In this document: piece by piece, positions 27,801 through 34,489 of the stretch
Numbering within the stretch: the first letter of the stretch is position 1
Layout of the letters: the number at the start of each line of letters is the position of its first letter
DNA from: Patiria pectinifera
Taxonomy: Eukaryota > Echinodermata > Asteroidea > Valvatida > Asterinidae
Reading direction: 5' to 3'
Assembly: GCA_029964075.1 (NCBI GenBank)
Contig: CM057138.1
Location: 10,968,932 to 11,032,931 of the forward strand
Length of the DNA: 64,000 nt
Program-made: the position numbers and the translations under genes
Notes under the pieces: generated by a model
Told to the model about the DNA's origin: nothing
What the model saw: only the letters and a program-made list of their open reading frames with translations
Database searches by the model: none

Positions 27801-29872
27801 TACCTCATACATTCAGCAGTCATTAACGAAGCCTACTGATCGACTTGAAACAGACCAGACACACAAAAAAAGTGAAAAATCTTGACGATTTCGGTGGCTT
27901 GTCCGTAAAAATACGCCAGTTCCAACGGCTGTCTTCCATTTTGTTTTACTAATTATGTAAACGTATGCATCACGTGATGACATCAAAAAAAATCTATGTG
28001 GGTACCACACCGCTTTCAGGCGCCGCAAGTGAGTTCAATTTTCGTCTGGTGCGTCGTCGCGGAAAGCAAGACAACGAGAATGCCCTCCACGGCAACGCAC
28101 CAGACGAAAAATGAACTCACTTGCAGCGCCTAAAAGCGGTGTGGTACCCACATACATCGCGCGCGCAGATTTTTTTTGATGTCATCACGTGATGCATACA
28201 TTTACATAATTAGTAAAACAAAATGGAAGACAGCCGTTGGAACTGGCGTATTTTTACGGACAAGCCACCGAAATCGTCAAGATTTTTTACTTTTGTGTGT
28301 GTGTGTGGTCTGTTTCAAGTCGATCAGTAGGCTTCGTAAATGACTGCTGAATGTATGAGGTATGTAAATGAACTCTGGGGTGGGATAAAAGAGGTGAAAT
28401 TCGGACAATTTTGGAGAGGCCGTTTTTTTTAGGGTCTCTTGCTACCACATGGAAACGAACAGGTTGTTTCTCCAGCGTTACATGTGAATGAATATGGAAC
28501 AGGTCAGCTGGAGTTACTCAAGCTAATTAGATCCATGCTTTTAACTCTGTAATTTACACTTGCTTTACAATGTTACCTACAATGTACTTCTACTGAACTC
28601 ACATGTGCCATTGATCTTTAACTCCACATTCTGCAGCGTGGCTTGGACATCACCTGCGTTAGGAAGGTGCACCTCAACATCAAATAATTTGTGGTCCTCC
28701 TATTCAAGGAAAGAATAACCTCTATCACAAATTGAGACTTAACCAGAAAGTATAAGGTCACACGGCGAGCTTCCGAAACCCCCGGCTGCATTGGGTAGCC
28801 CTTTCACTTGATATAATATTGATTGGCAGAATGATTTCTAACTGTAACCAACACCCAACTAACACTCATGTTGGAATTGTCTCTTCAAGTAAAATGAGGA
28901 AAATCACTTGGAGATAGATGGGTAATTTCGTTTACGACATTTTACTTCCGGCATTGTCGTTCCTAAATTACGTGTAGGTTTCCTTGTTCGCGCACGTTTG
29001 TTTTAATATCTTGTACAAGTTTGCAGGAGAACGAGTACATGTATACATGTATGATTTACCTTATTCAGATGATGGGTTCTATATAAATCTGGCTTGACCA
29101 GGTCATGGGTGCAGTCCTAGCTCTCATGAGTCAAATTTTTTCCTCCAAATACTAATGATTTCTCTAAGTCGATTCACACAATTTGAAAACCCTTTCCACC
29201 GTTCTGACCCCGGTTAGAATCCCACCTGGGCCAACATGTGGTTTGGGTTTTCAGTCCCTACCTGATTATGTGGGTTTTCCCAAGAATATTCTTCTGGGCG
29301 TTTCCTCCCACCTCTAAAACTGTAAATTCTTCTCATTGTCTCCTCTCTACAGGTTTTATCAGGCTTGCGAGCTACAGTGACAGGGGTGTTTTTGAGGAAT
29401 CCTTGGTTTCAGTACCAGAAATAAATAATCATAATATGGCTTATTCCATGAAGACTAATCAAGAAAACTGACACTGTAATTTCAAAACAGCCCACTTGTT
29501 TTTGGGTTTTTTATTTTGGTCTTTGTCTTTTTTACACTTTAAAATTAATTTTCCAATCATGCCAATGCTCCCAAACCGTTCTCCAAAACCATTCGATCAC
29601 AATTAAAATGTCGTACATGTACATCAATTGGTCATAATCTCAATCAAAACAAAAAATATCACTCAGGAACAGAATGTAAAGATCCTGAATTTAACATGTT
29701 CTAAGAAAAAAAGGAACTGGGGACTTACAGTGCTTGAATTTGTTGGAGGAGGGGGCTTGTAACACATCATGTTTTCATCATTGACGTTTCCATGGCAGGC
29801 TTGGCTCATAAACAGGGCAACCACAATCACAGCCAAAGCAAATCCACGTGCAGGTGTGAAGTACCGCTGCAT
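744..29872 (-). CDS. Gene A: Ig/EGF receptor with TIR domain (IL-1R/Toll-like class), 14 exons, 3' end outside window
   Basis: Predicted single-pass membrane receptor that signals through a cytoplasmic TIR domain. Coding exons in transcript order: 29872-29729, 28699-28603, 25838-25695, 24766-24596, 23154-23026, 21423-21252, 12138-12020, 9984-9667, 8890-8704, 6563-6415, 4515-4359, 2492-2383, 1500-1345, 884-744. All have AG/GT borders and the reading phase is kept across every junction (2194 nt, about 731 residues), with no stop. Layout: signal peptide 1-28, unassigned region 49-185, EGF/laminin-like module 186-228, Ig1 229-325, Ig2 326-431, Ig3 432-543, Ig4 544-632, membrane helix about 640-665, TIR from about 687. 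The final TIR exon lies left of position 1, as judged from paralog B. IL-1 receptors usually have three Ig domains and no EGF module, so the family label is by TIR plus Ig only. Confidence 0.85.
1049..1084. repeat. 36-bp inverted repeat in gene A intron
   Basis: CTCTGTGGGAT and ATCCCACAGAG flank TCACGTACGTGA, so the whole 36 bases are palindromic with one mismatched pair, and weaker pairing continues outside. Not found at the matching place in gene B. The surrounding intron (885-1344) shows nothing else. Confidence 0.6.
1345..1500 (-). CDS. Gene A exon 13 (membrane helix)
   Basis: 156 nt, phase 1 to 1, acceptor attacag, donor GTAAAA. Acidic juxtamembrane stretch DDPDDDVEVPW, a helix of about 23 hydrophobic residues (VIMISALSVLAILMV...), then a basic stop-transfer segment YRHRGK and KNKKKSNQ. 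Duplicated in gene B at 61404-61559. Confidence 0.9.
2383..2492 (-). CDS. Gene A exon 12 (Ig4, second half)
   Basis: 110 nt, phase 2 to 1, acceptor tcctag, donor GTATGC. Encodes ATLTCSATNEYG (F-strand, C-x-A-x-N-x-Y-G) and KAVIKVF. It is duplicated at 62420-62529 in gene B with two differences by eye, both synonymous. Confidence 0.85.
2628..3220 (+). mobile_element. LINE 3' end, 5'-truncated, inserted after the duplication
   Basis: Reads like the C-terminus of a non-LTR reverse transcriptase (RRENHCLSFAEGL ... RRESHDRNLRNAHHYS) followed by a 3' UTR ending in gtgaataaaatatacc. It is flanked by CATT at 2624-2627 and 3217-3220. The right duplication copy has the empty site near 62661, so the insertion is younger than the duplication. 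Confidence 0.65.
3370..4010 (-). mobile_element. Non-LTR retrotransposon ORF2 C-terminal relic
   Basis: The minus strand reads LPKRL-YGELKEGKCSQG and FQDTLMV-LKSCDI-PD, the conserved tail of many animal LINE endonuclease/RT polyproteins, with frameshifts. It predates the segmental duplication because the same relic is at about 62820-63470. Confidence 0.65.
4359..4515 (-). CDS. Gene A exon 11 (Ig4, first half)
   Basis: 157 nt, phase 1 to 2, acceptor atccttag, donor GTAAGT. Encodes PLFTCWAPAKPPVTSYNW: B-strand cysteine and C-strand tryptophan. A MITE (4566-5114) starts 50 bases beyond the acceptor side. Confidence 0.8.
4566..5114. mobile_element. TTAA-flanked MITE, copy 1
   Basis: About 549 bp, bounded by TTAA. 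It begins AAGGTATAGTCCATCATTTG and ends in the imperfect inverse (CAAATGATGGACTCTGGCTT). No coding capacity. TTAA targets suggest a piggyBac-like family, but TTAA is palindromic and could belong to the inverted repeat instead. Copies 2 and 3 are at 5849 and 57220. Confidence 0.75.
5186..5450 (+). repeat. Dispersed repeat shared with 27165-27415
   Basis: Both contain ccaacaaaagagg, tacctagcaaagacgtccca, ttccttgtgtgtga, gtacaccaggggattt and cagtcaggcaaga in the same order. No ends or coding capacity recognised. A poly-G run (5404-5417) follows here. Confidence 0.6.
5615..5755 (+). repeat. Dispersed repeat, inverse copy at 52440-52550
   Basis: Shares gcggttgtcttgcataatta-like sequence, tagaccatgg and acatagact with the reverse complement of 52440-52550. 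Class unknown. Confidence 0.45.
5849..6390. mobile_element. TTAA-flanked MITE, copy 2
   Basis: Same family and orientation as the copy at 4566-5114. Ends 24 bases from the exon 10 donor of gene A. Confidence 0.75.
6415..6563 (-). CDS. Gene A exon 10 (Ig3, second half)
   Basis: 149 nt, phase 2 to 1, acceptor tgctgcag, donor GTAAGC. Encodes WQDDGKTISCVSDV (F-strand cysteine; D-x-G-K in place of D-x-G-x-Y) and a closing strand VILNVS. The donor lies only 24 bases from a TTAA-type MITE (5849-6390). Confidence 0.8.
6849..7352. mobile_element. Harbinger-like MITE
   Basis: 504 bp with about 42-bp terminal inverted repeats: GGGCCCGTGACCATTCAGCC at the left and its inverse at the right, flanked by TAA on both sides (6846-6848 and 7353-7355). 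A three-base TAA/TTA duplication is characteristic of PIF/Harbinger. No transposase. Confidence 0.75.
7976..8390 (+). mobile_element. tRNA-derived SINE, copy 1
   Basis: tRNA-like head with box A (TGGTCCAGTGGT) and box B (GTTCGAATCC at 8032-8041), a central CGTCCTTCGGATGGGACGT domain common in invertebrate SINEs, and a LINE-like tail ending in cgctatataag and TATTATT repeats. Second copy at 55480-55865. Confidence 0.75.
8460..8640. repeat. Short interspersed repeat with ggtaaagtggcttgcccaag
   Basis: Contains gtaaagtggcttgcccaagg, also seen as gataaagtggcttgccaaag at 17155-17178. Probably SINE or LINE tail relics; too short to classify. Confidence 0.35.
8704..8890 (-). CDS. Gene A exon 9 (Ig3, first half)
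   Basis: 187 nt, phase 1 to 2, acceptor ttcacag, donor GTATAT. B-strand LLNLTCAVREAYPEP and C-strand LVWLVG identify the first half of an Ig domain. Confidence 0.8.
9667..9984 (-). CDS. Gene A exon 8 (Ig2, complete)
   Basis: 318 nt, phase 1 to 1, acceptor tccacag, donor GTAAAA. A single exon carries a whole Ig domain: B-strand VEFRCRT, and DAGRYRCIVG, the classic D-x-G-x-Y-x-C motif. Several N-glycosylation sequons (NKS, NRT, NQT) are present. It is the only Ig domain of this gene not split by an intron. Confidence 0.85.
10080..10743. mobile_element. Mariner-like MITE
   Basis: 664 bp flanked by TA, with about 55-bp imperfect inverted repeats: CAGGTTGGTTAAAAAAA then GGACACCCAC at the left, and the inverse at the right ending AACCACCCTG. 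TA target plus CAGG ends fits the Tc1/mariner superfamily. No transposase. Confidence 0.75.
10930..11835. mobile_element. AAAGGGAA-ended MITE, copy 1, containing a nested MITE
   Basis: Begins TTAAAGGGAATG and ends CTTCCCTTTA. It matches 60338-60870 throughout, except that a second MITE (11386-11763) is inserted. A partial third copy is at about 25345-25600. Confidence 0.65.
11386..11763. mobile_element. TAA-flanked MITE (GGCCCCCCCAAAAAA ends), copy 1
   Basis: About 35-bp inverted repeats including CTCTGGTCAG, with TAA on both sides; the empty site in the paralogous repeat at about 60790 has a single TAA. Harbinger-like target. Contains poly-T runs at 11450-11485. Confidence 0.75.
12020..12138 (-). 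CDS. Gene A exon 7 (Ig1, second half)
   Basis: 119 nt, phase 2 to 1, acceptor tatgtag, donor GTAAGT. Encodes the F-strand GVYTCRVVD and G-strand VTVIVT of an Ig domain and continues exon 6 in frame. Confidence 0.8.
12139..12569. other. Start of the 9.1-kb gene A intron, nothing recognised
   Basis: AT-rich intronic sequence without convincing ORFs or repeat borders. The remaining intron (12570-21251) is covered by the repeat entries below; stretches 13500-14680, 16070-17000, 18170-18750 and 18960-20320 also show nothing I can name. Confidence 0.5.
12570..13105. repeat. Degenerate minisatellite (tgtgatgtcctcagttcatta), block 1
   Basis: About 20-24-bp imperfect units with TGATGTCCTC and AGTTCATTATG, ending in a unique piece (ttcatttttggattttgtgaat ... 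caaaggtgtaaccaatag) that recurs at the end of block 2. So array and flank were duplicated together. Confidence 0.75.
14680..15785. repeat. Degenerate minisatellite, block 2
   Basis: Same units as block 1, with more copies, closing with the same unique tail near 15640-15780. A region of about 19 C residues at 16050-16068 lies shortly after. Confidence 0.75.
17879..18166. repeat. Tandem duplication of about 140 bp
   Basis: Two copies of a unit running from caacagactcttctac through ttgagaaatttgggttccca to gagaaatattttcgct, the second with small insertions. Confidence 0.7.
18762..18960. repeat. Repeat fragment with a perfect 57-bp palindrome
   Basis: Shares gatttgaggctttgcatggtgg and ttctgaaaagaac with the Penelope-like piece at 63494. 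Positions 18857-18913 form two perfect 28-base arms around one central C. Confidence 0.65.
20300..20450. mobile_element. Probable MITE (cggttcatacttcac / gtgaagtatga ends)
   Basis: CGGTTCATACTTCAC at 20317-20331 faces GTGAAGTATGA near 20435, with internal GCGAAGCGAAATT in both orientations. Target duplication not clear. Confidence 0.45.
21252..21423 (-). CDS. Gene A exon 6 (Ig1, first half)
   Basis: 172 nt, phase 1 to 2, acceptor tacacag, donor GTTAGT. Contains the B-strand cysteine (SVTLTCAAYG) and the C-strand tryptophan region (LWFWDQD). Exon 7, about 9.1 kb away, supplies the partner cysteine. Confidence 0.8.
21710..22085. mobile_element. MITE with AGTCTCC-GTTTCTGGTATG inverted repeats, copy 1
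   Basis: Starts GGCCAAAAAAA, then TCTCCTGTTTCTGGTATG, and ends in the inverse. Left flank TTA, right flank TAA, so one flank is mutated or rearranged. Internal gccgcgtcgccgcac is shared with the copies at 53280 and 51374. Confidence 0.7.
22120..22335 (-). mobile_element. LINE ORF2 C-terminal fragment
   Basis: The minus strand reads SGPHLWNNLPLNVRNAASLG and FKSVLKTRLFKQAF, the usual C-terminal signature of CR1/L2-like reverse transcriptase ORFs. It ends near the AGTCTCC MITE. Nothing else is recognised in the intron to 23025. Confidence 0.65.
23026..23154 (-). CDS. Gene A exon 5 (EGF/laminin-like module)
   Basis: 129 nt, phase 1 to 1, acceptor ggaaag, donor GTGGGT. One exon encodes a complete cysteine module: C-x7-YG-x2-C-x3-C-x-C-x-PG-x2-C-x7-C-x-C-x-G-x4-C, seen as GCPHARYGVDCDHRCSCAPG followed by CVCPKGLQGGSC. 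The pattern is typical of EGF modules of the Tie/MEGF type. An EGF module N-terminal to Ig domains in a TIR receptor is unusual. Confidence 0.8.
23302..24580. repeat. Degenerate gaggttctggttcctacact array
   Basis: Begins with a 137-bp direct duplication (units at 23302 and 23439), then runs on as diverged 20-30-bp units with GAGGTTCTGGTTCCTACACT-like sequence up to the exon 4 donor of gene A, filling most of intron 4. Confidence 0.7.
24596..24766 (-). CDS. Gene A exon 4
   Basis: Acceptor ggacag, donor GTACAT, 171 nt, phase 1 to 1. Encodes 57 residues including LQLDCQIKF, a pattern like an Ig C-strand or other beta sandwich, just before the EGF module. An N-terminal domain followed by an EGF module recalls Tie-type receptors, but I cannot assign it. 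Confidence 0.7.
25258..25332 (-). repeat. tRNA-like sequence, probably a SINE head
   Basis: The minus strand has a good B box (GGTTCGAATCC) and a tRNA-like T arm, but the D arm and acceptor stem do not pair cleanly. Taken as a SINE relic, not a tRNA gene. Confidence 0.4.
25345..25600. mobile_element. AAAGGGAA-ended MITE, partial copy 3
   Basis: Diverged internal part of the same family (gtaaccgattgcaaacaaaatg, ccaatgatggtcggcc). Its ends are not clear. Confidence 0.5.
25695..25838 (-). CDS. Gene A exon 3
   Basis: Acceptor tttgcag, donor GTATGT, 144 nt, phase 1 to 1. Encodes about 48 residues beginning CAVRIFIFYTIDVY, with a second cysteine in FLECTF. Looks like an extracellular beta domain, possibly a divergent Ig-like fold shared with exons 2 and 4. 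Function unknown. Confidence 0.7.
26200..26740. other. Intronic stretch with no assignable feature
   Basis: Moderately GC-rich with short inverted pieces (ttggctcggcaaattgagttc) and C/G homopolymers at 26729-26758. Overlapping short ORFs look like chance. Confidence 0.4.
27165..27415 (+). repeat. Dispersed repeat shared with 5186-5450
   Basis: Second copy of the unclassified repeat, preceded by C-rich stretches (26740-27140) of the kind often seen in MITE borders. Confidence 0.6.
27638..28525. mobile_element. Fold-back element, 888 bp, Mutator-like target duplication
   Basis: Two near-identical arms of about 420 bp face each other around a spacer of about 40 bases near 28070. Ends are TAGCTTGAGTAACTCCAGCT and its inverse. 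It is flanked by a 9-base direct repeat ATTAGATCC (27629-27637 and 28526-28534). Nine-base duplications with very long inverted repeats fit Mutator-like elements. No coding capacity. It sits in gene A intron 2. Confidence 0.85.
28603..28699 (-). CDS. Gene A exon 2
   Basis: Acceptor aatag, donor GTGAGT, 97 nt, phase 0 to phase 1. It encodes 32 residues beginning EDHKLFDVEV and ending LKINGT, probably a beta-rich N-terminal segment. No family recognised. It joins in frame to exon 3, which starts with a cysteine codon completed across the junction. Confidence 0.65.
29195..29345 (+). mobile_element. SINE-like relic
   Basis: Has tggtttgggttttcagtccc and gggcgtttcctcccacctct, resembling the widespread invertebrate SINE body with a cctcccac-tctaaaac block. 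Borders unclear. Confidence 0.4.
29729..29872 (-). CDS. Gene A exon 1 (signal peptide)
   Basis: Starts at the ATG at 29872, ten bases inside an exon whose acceptor (tgttgcag) ends at 29883, so an upstream non-coding exon is expected. It encodes 48 residues: a basic start (MQRYFTPARG), a hydrophobic core (FALAVIVVALFM) and a probable cleavage after ACHG, then a Pro-rich tail. The donor is GTAAGT and phase 0 is left. Confidence 0.8.
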
Positions 29873-30116
29873 GATGATCCAGCTGCAACAAATGAAAATT
29901 AAAAAGTTGCGGCTACAAAACAATGTTAACTACAACCAACAAAACGAAAGCAACAACATTGCCAACAAGAACACAAGAGACACCGTCTAGTAAGTTTTAT
30001 AGTAGTTACTAGTATTAGTAGTAAGCCTAGTTAGTTGGTCTAACTTCCAGATCGGCATATGGGGGTCTGCATCCGATGATCGGAAGTACTTGAACAGACC
30101 ATGGAGCTGTTGTGCC

Positions 30117-30227
30117 CATTCTTGAAAATCACGCATTCTCGAGAATGGGCGCGCATTCTTAAGAATGAGCGCCCATTCTTAAGAACGAGCACGCGTTCTT
30201 AAGAATGAGCGCTCATTCTTAAGATTG
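30117..30227. promoter_or_regulatory. Array of five TTC-N4-GAA palindromes at exact 20-bp period, upstream of gene A
   Basis: Fourteen-base palindromes start at 30134 (CATTCTCGAGAATG), 30154 (CATTCTTAAGAATG), 30174, 30194 and 30214, with 6-base GC-rich spacers; a weaker unit is at 30117. They lie about 240-350 bases upstream of the exon with gene A's ATG, so they are in its promoter or first intron. TTC-N4-GAA is the spacing known for some STAT sites; the binding factor is inferred only. Confidence 0.55.
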
Positions 30228-30239
30228 GGTGGGAATATC

Positions 30240-33200
30240 ACGTGCACAATTTATGAATTTTGCCCAATCTTAACAAACATTGCACGACATAATTATGTTA
30301 AATGAATTGTATAGCGGTTATAAGGGAAACAATTCATATGAAGAGGAAAGAAAATGTTCTATGCTTCTGTACTCGTATAACCACAATAATTTGAATCATA
30401 TTAAACCTGTTATTATTGCTTTTTCCTGCCTACTTATGGAAAGTTTTGTAATAACGGAGGACTGGGAACTAGTCTGGGAAGTGCTTTGTTTATGCTAGAC
30501 AAGTTACAAGTCCCTGTATGTATCATATGCATGCCACACCAAAAAAACGATGTCCAGAAGCTGCCAAAATTGCTCTTTTGACTAGATAGAATCCAGCTCT
30601 GCAACGTGGGGTGTGAACAATACATTGGTGGCAATTTAAATGGGAAATAGCATTAGCACTATGGGATGTCGCAGTATTCATTCTCATTCTTCACATTCTT
30701 CATTCTTACGTCTAGTTTTAGGATACTCGCTTACATTTAAAAATAAATCCCCTACGACCGTCACTTGCCGTTAACGAACTGCCGAAATGGAACGCGCACG
30801 GAAGCGTGATTTCATGTTTGTCGGCCTGCTACACGATTGTTCAGGGGAATTAAATCATGGCAATAGATGCAACTTGTTCGGAAATTATTCATTATTCCAC
30901 CATACAAATATAAGATTTGAAGTCTTTGAATTTTTTTTCTATACCCACCAGAGTAACTGCTGGTCGTTTGGCCGGTTCCGCAAACGCATTCATACTGCCT
31001 ATACAATACACTGGCCATGGTGTGACTGTATTAACCAGTGCTGCTATTGACAAGTATTGTTGATGACGGCCCCCTAGCGCGGTGCACTTTATTTATTTTG
31101 CCATGAATCTTTTTTTTTTACAACTTACAAAGAAATTGAGAATTTCTATTAATCCTTGTTTAAAAATGTCGAATTTGATGATCATTTCTGGGTGTTAAGT
31201 GCAAAATTGAAAACAAAATTGAAACAAAATGATTTTGTTTCTGTCCAGCTTCCGGATAGCACTGTAGGTTTTGGATTAAAAAAAAATGCGGACTTCAAAA
31301 TTTAAAATACAAAAATCTTTCTTAGTGAGCAAAATTCCCACTAAACATTTTTCCTTTGCTCTAAAAAAATTCACCCCATACTTGGTGTTGAAGCGGTTGT
31401 GCCTCAGGGGTTTGGATTCATTTTAGAGTTACAACTCTCCACATCCAGGGTGCATGAGTCAGCCCAGGCTAGGAGTTGAGGTTTGTGGGGAACAATTAAA
31501 AATAGTGCATAATAATATGGAAAATAAAACGCAGGTGTGTTTCTAACCCAAAGGACATTTCCAGTAATTTAGTAAATTTAAAATTATCATTTTTTCGGTG
31601 GGTTCTAACCTTACTCTTTACTGTTTTAAACAAAAAGAAAAATAGGTACACTAATATTTCATAATGAAGACCAGTCTCTCGTCAGTACAGAGACACAAAT
31701 TTTGATTGTTTTCTTGGAGCACAAAATGTGTCAAATACTATAAACCATTTCTCATTTTTGTCTCAACTTGGTCATAAACTAAACGATTTATATAAAATTT
31801 CTTTTTCATACAGACAATCCCAAAGACAAAGAAGAAGATTACGCCAGCCTCCTGATAGGCCATAAGAGGCCATCAGCACATCTTTTTCAGTTTTACCTGT
31901 GAAGGTCAAGAAGAAGTTGAATATTATAGTGAAAGTACATGTAGCTGTGTGTCTTCATCACCATTCCTTTGAATTAATTTATTTATGTGACAAGTTTTTT
32001 TTGTATAGTGCTAGCTTCTGGAGTGCTTAAATTATTTGTGTATAACAATTAAACAGACATGCAGGTGTCATAAAGGCAATTAATTTAAAGGCGTTACATA
32101 CATTTTTATTAACCAGTACATGTACATGTGAAAGAGAAGTGAGGTGTTTGAAAAACTATGCTACTTTGCATGAAAAACTCACAGAACATGTCTATTTCTG
32201 TGATTCATCACCATTTATTCATATGACAGGTATATTTTTGGATTTAAAAGGGGTAGCTTCTTGAGTGCTTTAGTTTTGTATTACATTTACACATGCAGGT
32301 ATCACATGTCAATATATTGAAAGGGTTATCGGGATGTACGTGATGAATGTGGTGACATTTTCTTTTAAGAGCATCACCGAACGGTAGATGAGGTTTGCTA
32401 ATACAGTTGCCCAAGCATGATACATGTACAGAGTTAATATGTGCAACAACGTATGAGGAGTAACTGAACATTATAATTAGAAATTGCCATTGCTATGAAA
32501 CAGCCATAGGATTTATGACATTTTTAGCAATTTGTTTTAATTTGTTTGTGAAATTTAATTTGAATGTGAAACAATATGTACATTGTACATGTATGTGGCC
32601 TGTATGTATCTGGCCTGCTGAGGCCTGTTCCCCCTCCCCTCCCGGGCCCCAGGTTCCCCCTACTGGATGTTGGTGCACACAAAATTAAGCATATTGTGTT
32701 TTTACCCTGAACAAATTGAAACACTCCCCCCCCCCACAAAAAAAAGTAAAGTGAAAAAAAAGGAGGGAATAAACAAAAGTAAATAAATAATAATAATTAA
32801 ATAAACAAATAATATTAATAAACAGTGCTCCCCTGCAGACAATGATTCAGTTCCAATTCATCCAGCCATGCAGTCACTTCCTTAAGTGTCATAGGAATTA
32901 AAATGATCCTGGAGAAAATATTAATTCAAATTCATAAATAGCTGGTCTGTGCTTATGTGAGAAGAAAACAACCAACTGGAGCAATTCGGTACAAGGTTTG
33001 TGTCTGGTTCTATCCAAAGTCGGAGTGTGTCTAAATAAAAATAAGACAATTCACAAAAAGCAAGAAAGACATTTAATTGGATTGAAGCAAGTCAAATAAT
33101 TTATAACGTAAAAAAAATCCAACGAACCATAACAACTTCATGGAGTTACATTTTGTAAATTTGGACGCATTATAATGTGCAGACCTTGGCTCATGCACAG

Positions 33201-34016
33201 GGAAATATAATCCACATCTTTTCTTGGCTGGTTTGGGGACAAAAACGATCTAGATTTGGCCAGTAAACAAGGAATATTTTCAGTCCAGTCTCGCAGAGGG
33301 CGCCGTTTGCGAAACCGGAAAACATTTGCGGAACCGGTCAAAGCACCGACCTCTACAAAATGTCCTGGCAAATTTCTCTTTCAAACGATCGCAGAAAATT
33401 ATTCATATCATGAAGTAGGTGAGTAATTTGCGCATATTTATAGATAGGTAGCTTCCTGTGAAAGCGCATTTTTTCGCCACAAGACGCTTCAGACGATTTG
33501 CGATTGCGGAACCGGTCAAACAACTGTACATGTACTAGGCTACAGTTGTGATATTGGTCAATGTTGGAGGTGTGGTGAGCTTGTTTGATATAAATTGAGG
33601 AGGAATCAAATGAAATTTGTAACTGTTACTCGGCCCCATGGCCTGCACAAGTTGCCTGATTTGTTCCAGACACAACATGCCCTTGGACTGGCACTGGTCT
33701 ATAGTACTGGCCTAGATGCATATTTCATTGCGAAATTCGAAAAGCTTAAGTTACTCCTCCTACCTCTTCAGATCGTCATTCAACTTCAAGATCAGATCAA
33801 GCGATGGACTTTGTCACTTCAAACAATGTACAACACAAAAGCATTATGTAGATTAAGATTCGACGCCCTAAAGACCTCAACATAAGATTTTTTTCTTGTT
33901 TAAAATCACTCGGAGTCGTATCATGAAATCGCACGTCACCTTGCGATCGCCCGATGATCTTGCTTGAGCATCGAGCACGGCGCGCGAAACACATGATGGC
34001 GCTCTTACATATGTAC
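30240..34016. other. Intergenic DNA between gene A and the Polinton
   Basis: No convincing gene. A diverged tandem duplication of about 230 bp occurs at 31960-32330 (ttcatcaccatt ... gcttctggagtgctt ... catgcaggt). Poly-C at 32727-32737. Confidence 0.5.
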
Positions 34017-34021
34017 ACTTG

Positions 34022-34315
34022 AGTAGGGAGATGGACAGGCACTATTCCAAATCCCATTATCTTTCCCTCCGTAATTACCCCCCTCCCCTCCAAATGACCC
34101 CCTCCAAAATAGATCCCCCTCCTCTTCCCCCTCCCCACCCCGCCCCCTCCCTCTCTCTCTCTACCCCCACCCTCTCTCTCCCCACTCCCCAAATATATCT
34201 CCCCTCTAGCTCCCCAAATATATCTCTTCTCTCTCCGAGTTGTTATATTATAAGTGGGGGGTACGGCGACAAACCCCATATCTCCCTCTGTCTAGGCCCC
34301 AGACCAGGCTCTTAC
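34022..34315. repeat. Polinton left terminal inverted repeat
   Basis: 294 bases, begins AGTAGGGAGATGG, ends GGCTCTTAC. Contains a C/T-only tract (about 34080-34205). Only a few differences from the right repeat, mainly in homopolymer lengths. Confidence 0.95.
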
Positions 34316-34489
34316 CAGTCGCCGTCTTGAAGATCTCTATTTAGACTCGTATCGACTGGTATGCCTCCTATCAATACTTACAAATAGATTTAAAAAACAC
34401 GTTTTCTTAGGTTTACATGTCTGAGTTTTTTATTTTATTGAAAACGGATGACTTAACCATTACAAACATGTAACTTTAACAAATATAAT

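Noticed and set aside
30117-30227. Heat-shock elements
   Set aside because: TTC and GAA half-sites are four bases apart here; heat-shock elements need two.
33797-34330. ORFs of 160 and 103 codons across the Polinton left end
   Set aside because: They come from the C/T-only tract of the terminal repeat, which is open in several frames and gives low-complexity peptides.
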